A stretch of 64,000 nucleotides of DNA from Baylisascaris procyonis. Taxonomy: Eukaryota > Nematoda > Chromadorea > Rhabditida > Ascarididae. Positions 59,601 through 64,000 of this stretch are shown here, piece by piece. How positions within the stretch are numbered: position 1 is the first letter of the stretch; the number at the start of each line of letters is the position of its first letter. Below the pieces are notes generated by a model. The model had not been told where the DNA came from, did no database searches, and saw only the letters and a list, made by a program, of their open reading frames with translations. Position numbers and translations under genes: made by a program. The DNA lies in the NCBI GenBank assembly GCA_037389465.1, contig JAZARR010000157.1:62001-126000 (forward strand). Direction: 5' to 3'.

Positions 59601-62600
59601 AGTGAGTCCTCACGATATACATCGGCGGCACTTCTCACAAATTTCCCATCCGTAATTATGCATTTATGAAAAACACCGGTCTGTTACTCATTCTCTACAT
59701 CAGCATTATGTAAACGTCTTAACAGGTGGAAATGACCGTGTAATACCGCCTAACAAATTTCGCTCGCTACTTTTACGGAAAGTCGCAGCTGCTTCTAAAT
59801 TAACGCAGTCTTCCCATACCAGCTACATAGCCTCAGCTGCTTTTCGTCATGTAGCCATTGTTAGGCTTAACAAAGGCATGTGTTATGGTGGTGCTTTGCT
59901 TTGTCTAAGACAAAACTCGCTGCCGAAATTGACCCATAAAAATTAGTATGGCTAAATTTAATCATCACCTATGCGCATTTTATATCGGCAGATGTCAACT
60001 TTTGTCATGTAACTACCGCCTTGTATATTGTTTAGTAATAGTATGTGTCGAAGTTACGCTCAAAATTTCTCTCAGCTAATGCCACTATTGCGAAATCTGC
60101 CCTCTTGGGCGTTCTTTTCTGCCTTGTTACTGAGATAATCTACTGAATAGTCCACCGATATAAAAACGCGCCATGAACAGTAGTCTTCAAGTGTGAAAAA
60201 GAGTGGAAACAAGGATGTGGAGAAAGCGGCGCATTCTTTTTATGCATTAGCATTAGTAGCATTTCGAATGAAGTGACAATCTAAAGCACCTTACGTTCAT
60301 TTCGCTTGCTGACACTGACCGCAATTTCCTCATTGAGCGTAAAACAGAAATCAATATTCCACATCTATGAATTCGAGTCTAAATAGGCCATAAAGAAGAG
60401 ATAAGCCTAGAAAATCATTGCGAAATATAAGATTGAGTGTCATAATAACAAATGCTTAAAGCTGTTGTGATCGAGTATGATCGATTTGGTGCAAAAATCA
60501 TTAAGGGAAAAATTACTTTTTGAGATCGCTACGACTGATTAAAAAAACAAAGTTTGTGACTCATAAAAGCAATAAAAAGACCGATCGGTTGAGAAGAAAC
60601 GAATATGGACGTATCCTTACGATCTATAGTTCATACTAGCCAATTTCATTGTATTTTCTTTTTGTGGGCGGCTACATAAAAATGGCAAGCGAAATCAACA
60701 TAAATAAGTGCTCGAGTTAACATAAACACACGGGCATCTCATGATCATACAGTATTGGAACTGTGTTATGCGACAACTGCACTTACTTTGAAATGTTGCT
60801 GTTTGCAAGAATTTGCAAACAATGCATAAAGTTGAAAAGCATTTGGAAGCAGCTAAAACTAGATCTCTATTATGTGTTTAGTGCAATAGGGTATTTGTTA
60901 TGTTATTACATCTAATTAAGTCAATTGTGATGCGCTCTTATTTCCATAGTGAGTCGTGGATAAGGGACCCAACGTTCTACGGTAATCGCTGTTACACTTA
61001 TAACTTCGACATTCATCAAATTACTGGGTTGATCCCTCTAATTAGTGAGAAAATCTTTCAAAACGAAGTTTTGCTAATAAAAGAATAATCATATTGCGGC
61101 AGATAGTAAAAAAAGGTTTCTGAAAAAAAAGAAATTAATGCGCTTATTCTCTCTTCGATCCGACTATAAAGCATAATCGGGAAAATTACATCATATACGT
61201 AGCCACTGGAATCGTTTGCCGGCATCTGCGGCTTTCGTTTCTCACAAATCGCTGCCTTTTCCGTTTGCTAAACTTATTTCAAGGTGCTTGTTTCATTATA
61301 TCGACGCCATAATTTCCTCACAATTTTGGCCACGTACATAATACACGAGAGCTTTTGGGTGAAACTTCCGGATTGCTTGACAAACCACATCCAGAACAGT
61401 CACGTTTCTTTCACGAAGTTCTTGGAGATAGCAAAAAAAAAAAAGTCTAACTGCATTCTTCACTCTAGCGAATATTTACGCAAAAAGCATTCATCTACTT
61501 TAATGCATCGCCACAGCCGAAATTTCTGACACACTTCCACGCAAAATACATTTTCCCGAGGAATTCCTTCTGCAGGTTTTTTCTATTTCTACGGGCAAAC
61601 TTAAAAACTTTAAATTAGCTCTAGAATAGTTTCTTTTTGCTAAAATATGAAAAATTTCACCGCCGACTCTTTGAACTGTTCGGATATCTTATTCGGGAAT
61701 ATGTCGAGTCTGACAAATAACCACCACCCCACGAGACAATAAAACTTTCATTTCGTGTAAAAAAAAGAATTTAAAATCGGAATTTTGGTCGCATAGTAAT
61801 AAAAAGATAAGCAAGAAGCTCACTTTATGCCATTCATCTCAAGCTATTCTTTTCCATTCATCCATCGTACGTAGGCATATGACAAGCCAACGCAAGCAGA
61901 ACAATGTTTAAATAAGCGGGTTGCGCCTGATCAAAACCTGGGAAGCACAGCTAAGAAATTTAAAAGAATCTACGAGCATGGTAAACAGCAAACATAGGAC
62001 CGACATCAGCATATATAACTAGAGCATGGGAAATACAACCGCATAGCATTTGAAAGAGGCATGAGGTAGTCACGTTAATGTACCGAAGAGAAAAATTCAC
62101 TCCCGAACAATTTTGAGTTGGACTGACTTCAAAAATAAGCGCCAAGCTGCATTTACAAATTTAAACCCTTCAACCAAAATGCCAACGTCAGTCAATGTGC
62201 CGGTGTAGACTTATGCCTTGCTTAAGATATGGCTTGCTGCCCTACAATTCACTCATGCCTGTATGCCTTGCCTATTCTCATACCTTGTGTTTTGATTTTT
62301 CTTCTCTAGCACAACGATCGTATTATGTTGGACTTAGATTTTCACCGGCTGAGAAGACTGATTTCTCGATTTCTGCTAAAGTTCGAATCATTTTCGCTGC
62401 AATTTGGAAGTATTTGCGATATTGGACATAGCTTGAAAATATGATTAGTGAATTAATGCGTGAATGATTTGCGGCATTAATAATGCATGATACTGAACAT
62501 TTTTTTGCAGCAGGCAATCATCACGTGAACCGATCCTGTGGATGGCCGACTTAAATGTTCTACAACTAGCGGCACCCTTGAATTACTCATAATATGATAA

Positions 62601-64000
62601 GAAGTCATGTTGTAAGTTCAGTATACCAACCACGCGAATATCTTGCCTATGAATATGAGACATGGCAGACAAATAGCAACAGTTCTCTAAACGACGACCG
62701 GTGAGTGCTACTGCGTGTGTTCATGGGAATCCTATAAATATTGCTTAACTCATGCCATTAAGTCTTTCTTTTGGCTGTCTTTTGAGAGTATCGGTAGCGA
62801 GAGATATAAAGTGAAGCGAGCATAACCTCCGTTTTGCCTAGGAATCCACCACGCAAGAATTCAAATGCTTTCCATTGCTTTCATATATTATGACTGCTTT
62901 CAGTAATAGTGCTATCTATCTTCTCTTGTTTTTGTTCTATCTGGAACGCACGCTCATCCAAACATCTATATAGTCCATCGCCATTTCTCTTACGATGAGA
63001 TTTTTTCTTACAATCAAGTTTTATGTTATAATTTCGCGCAAGAAAGTTATAATTCCATGCAGAAAAACGTCCATGCGCTTTTCTAGTAAAAATCAAATGA
63101 AGACAGCTGCTGCATTGCCCGCCACCAAACGTATAGCAATGTGGCATCAGTGAGCGAGGCCCCATTTCCCATCATTTCCCTCAACAAGAAGGGCCTCTAA
63201 TTTGCATTTGTAGTAATTTTTAAGCCCGAAATTCCTCTTGGAAACAGGATCGAATATGTGAGGCCGGTGTGGTGCGAGCAATCCTCTTCGAAGCAGAACT
63301 ACTGGCAACCATGGAGAGCAGAAAATTAGGCAAACGCAGCCCCTCATCAGTCCCTCTCTCTCCTCTTTCCCCCCTCAAAAGTGTCCTGTTAGAAAAGAAG
63401 TGGCATGAGCAGTAAGAAGGCAGAAGTCGGCAAATATCTTCGCTACGGGAATATCGCTAAATAGTGGCCGTTTCATTTCATACTAGCGTTGACACAATAA
63501 ACAGCGTCCAACTAAGCATTTTTATTATAAGTTGTAGTCGCATATAAAGTAAGCATTAGGCACCTTTCGAGTCCACACCTATTGGTTCTGGATGGTAATT
63601 TCATGCGAATCATAACTTCCATATTTTTCGAAGAATAATAATCAGATCACATTCAAGGAAATAGCCAAACATTCACAATGCCTAACACAACGGCTGATTA
63701 CAGGAATATACTCAACGTTACGCAATAAATAATCAGTAAGTCACCTCTACTCCGATCTTTATGGAGCATATTTTTGGTCAGAATTTTTAGTGGCTCCCTA
63801 ACCGTTAAGTGAAATATATAACCACGATTCTCGCAGTCACGAAACGCATGCCGACACTTTGTGAATAGTAGGGCGCCGCTGAGATTATTCTAATGGACTG
63901 CTGGAACGGATCTGACTCCGGAATCATCATTAATTGGTGGTCAATTCCAACATATTTTAAATCGACTTGTTTAGTGCAGAAGTGGTAGCAAGAATTCGCA
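56651..64000. other. No gene recognised
   Basis: AT-rich sequence without Ig/Fn3 exons, tRNA-like or rRNA-like sequence. A moderately GC-rich patch at 63.0-63.4 kb carries short frames on both strands, none convincing. Confidence 0.55.

Noticed and set aside
63230..63414. Plus-strand frame with ACCATGG context (starts MESRKLGKRSPSS)
   Set aside because: Thirty-four codons from the ATG, no homology recognised, and no neighbouring exons.

Overview
The window reads as nematode nuclear DNA, AT-rich by eye with compact exons in long introns. The evidence is the splice style: nearly every acceptor is a short TTTCAG, TTTTAG, TTGCAG or TATAG, and most donors are GTAAGT-like. Composition and intron length (154 to 2357 nt in the gene below) fit a parasitic or large-genome nematode rather than Caenorhabditis. 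The species cannot be fixed from the sequence.

Bases 1 to about 43.1 kb hold one minus-strand gene: the 3' part of a giant muscle protein of the titin/twitchin type, best matched to nematode TTN-1. I could join 48 exons, about 7.38 kb of coding sequence or roughly 2,460 residues, in one continuous frame with every intron phase agreeing. In protein order they give: a partial Ig, one Fn3, an N-terminal linker, a complete protein kinase domain in exons 6 to 10, a basic regulatory tail, eight Ig domains, one Fn3, six Ig domains, a charged non-Ig insert of about 115 residues carrying an aborted Ig start, one further complete Ig, and one Ig cut off at base 1. That is at least 16 Ig domains after the kinase. 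Neither the true start nor the stop codon is in the window. The product would act at the sarcomere as a scaffold and probable mechanosensitive kinase.

Points that stand out in the gene are a GC-AG intron whose unspliced reading stops after one codon, a very weak donor beside a (TA)n tract, an SP-rich inter-Ig linker, and an RRLS motif in the kinase tail.

From 43.26 to 64 kb I recognise no certain gene. The stretch may be a very large intron or the 5' flank of a shorter kinase-containing isoform. It holds two adjacent hydrophobic plus-strand frames split by one TAG (48.74-49.17 kb), a GC-rich candidate minus-strand terminal exon (50.42-50.63 kb), a GC-elevated island with coding-like pieces on both strands (55.19-56.65 kb), and a (TA)n tract. 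No tRNA, rRNA or CRISPR was seen, and no intact transposon was recognised.
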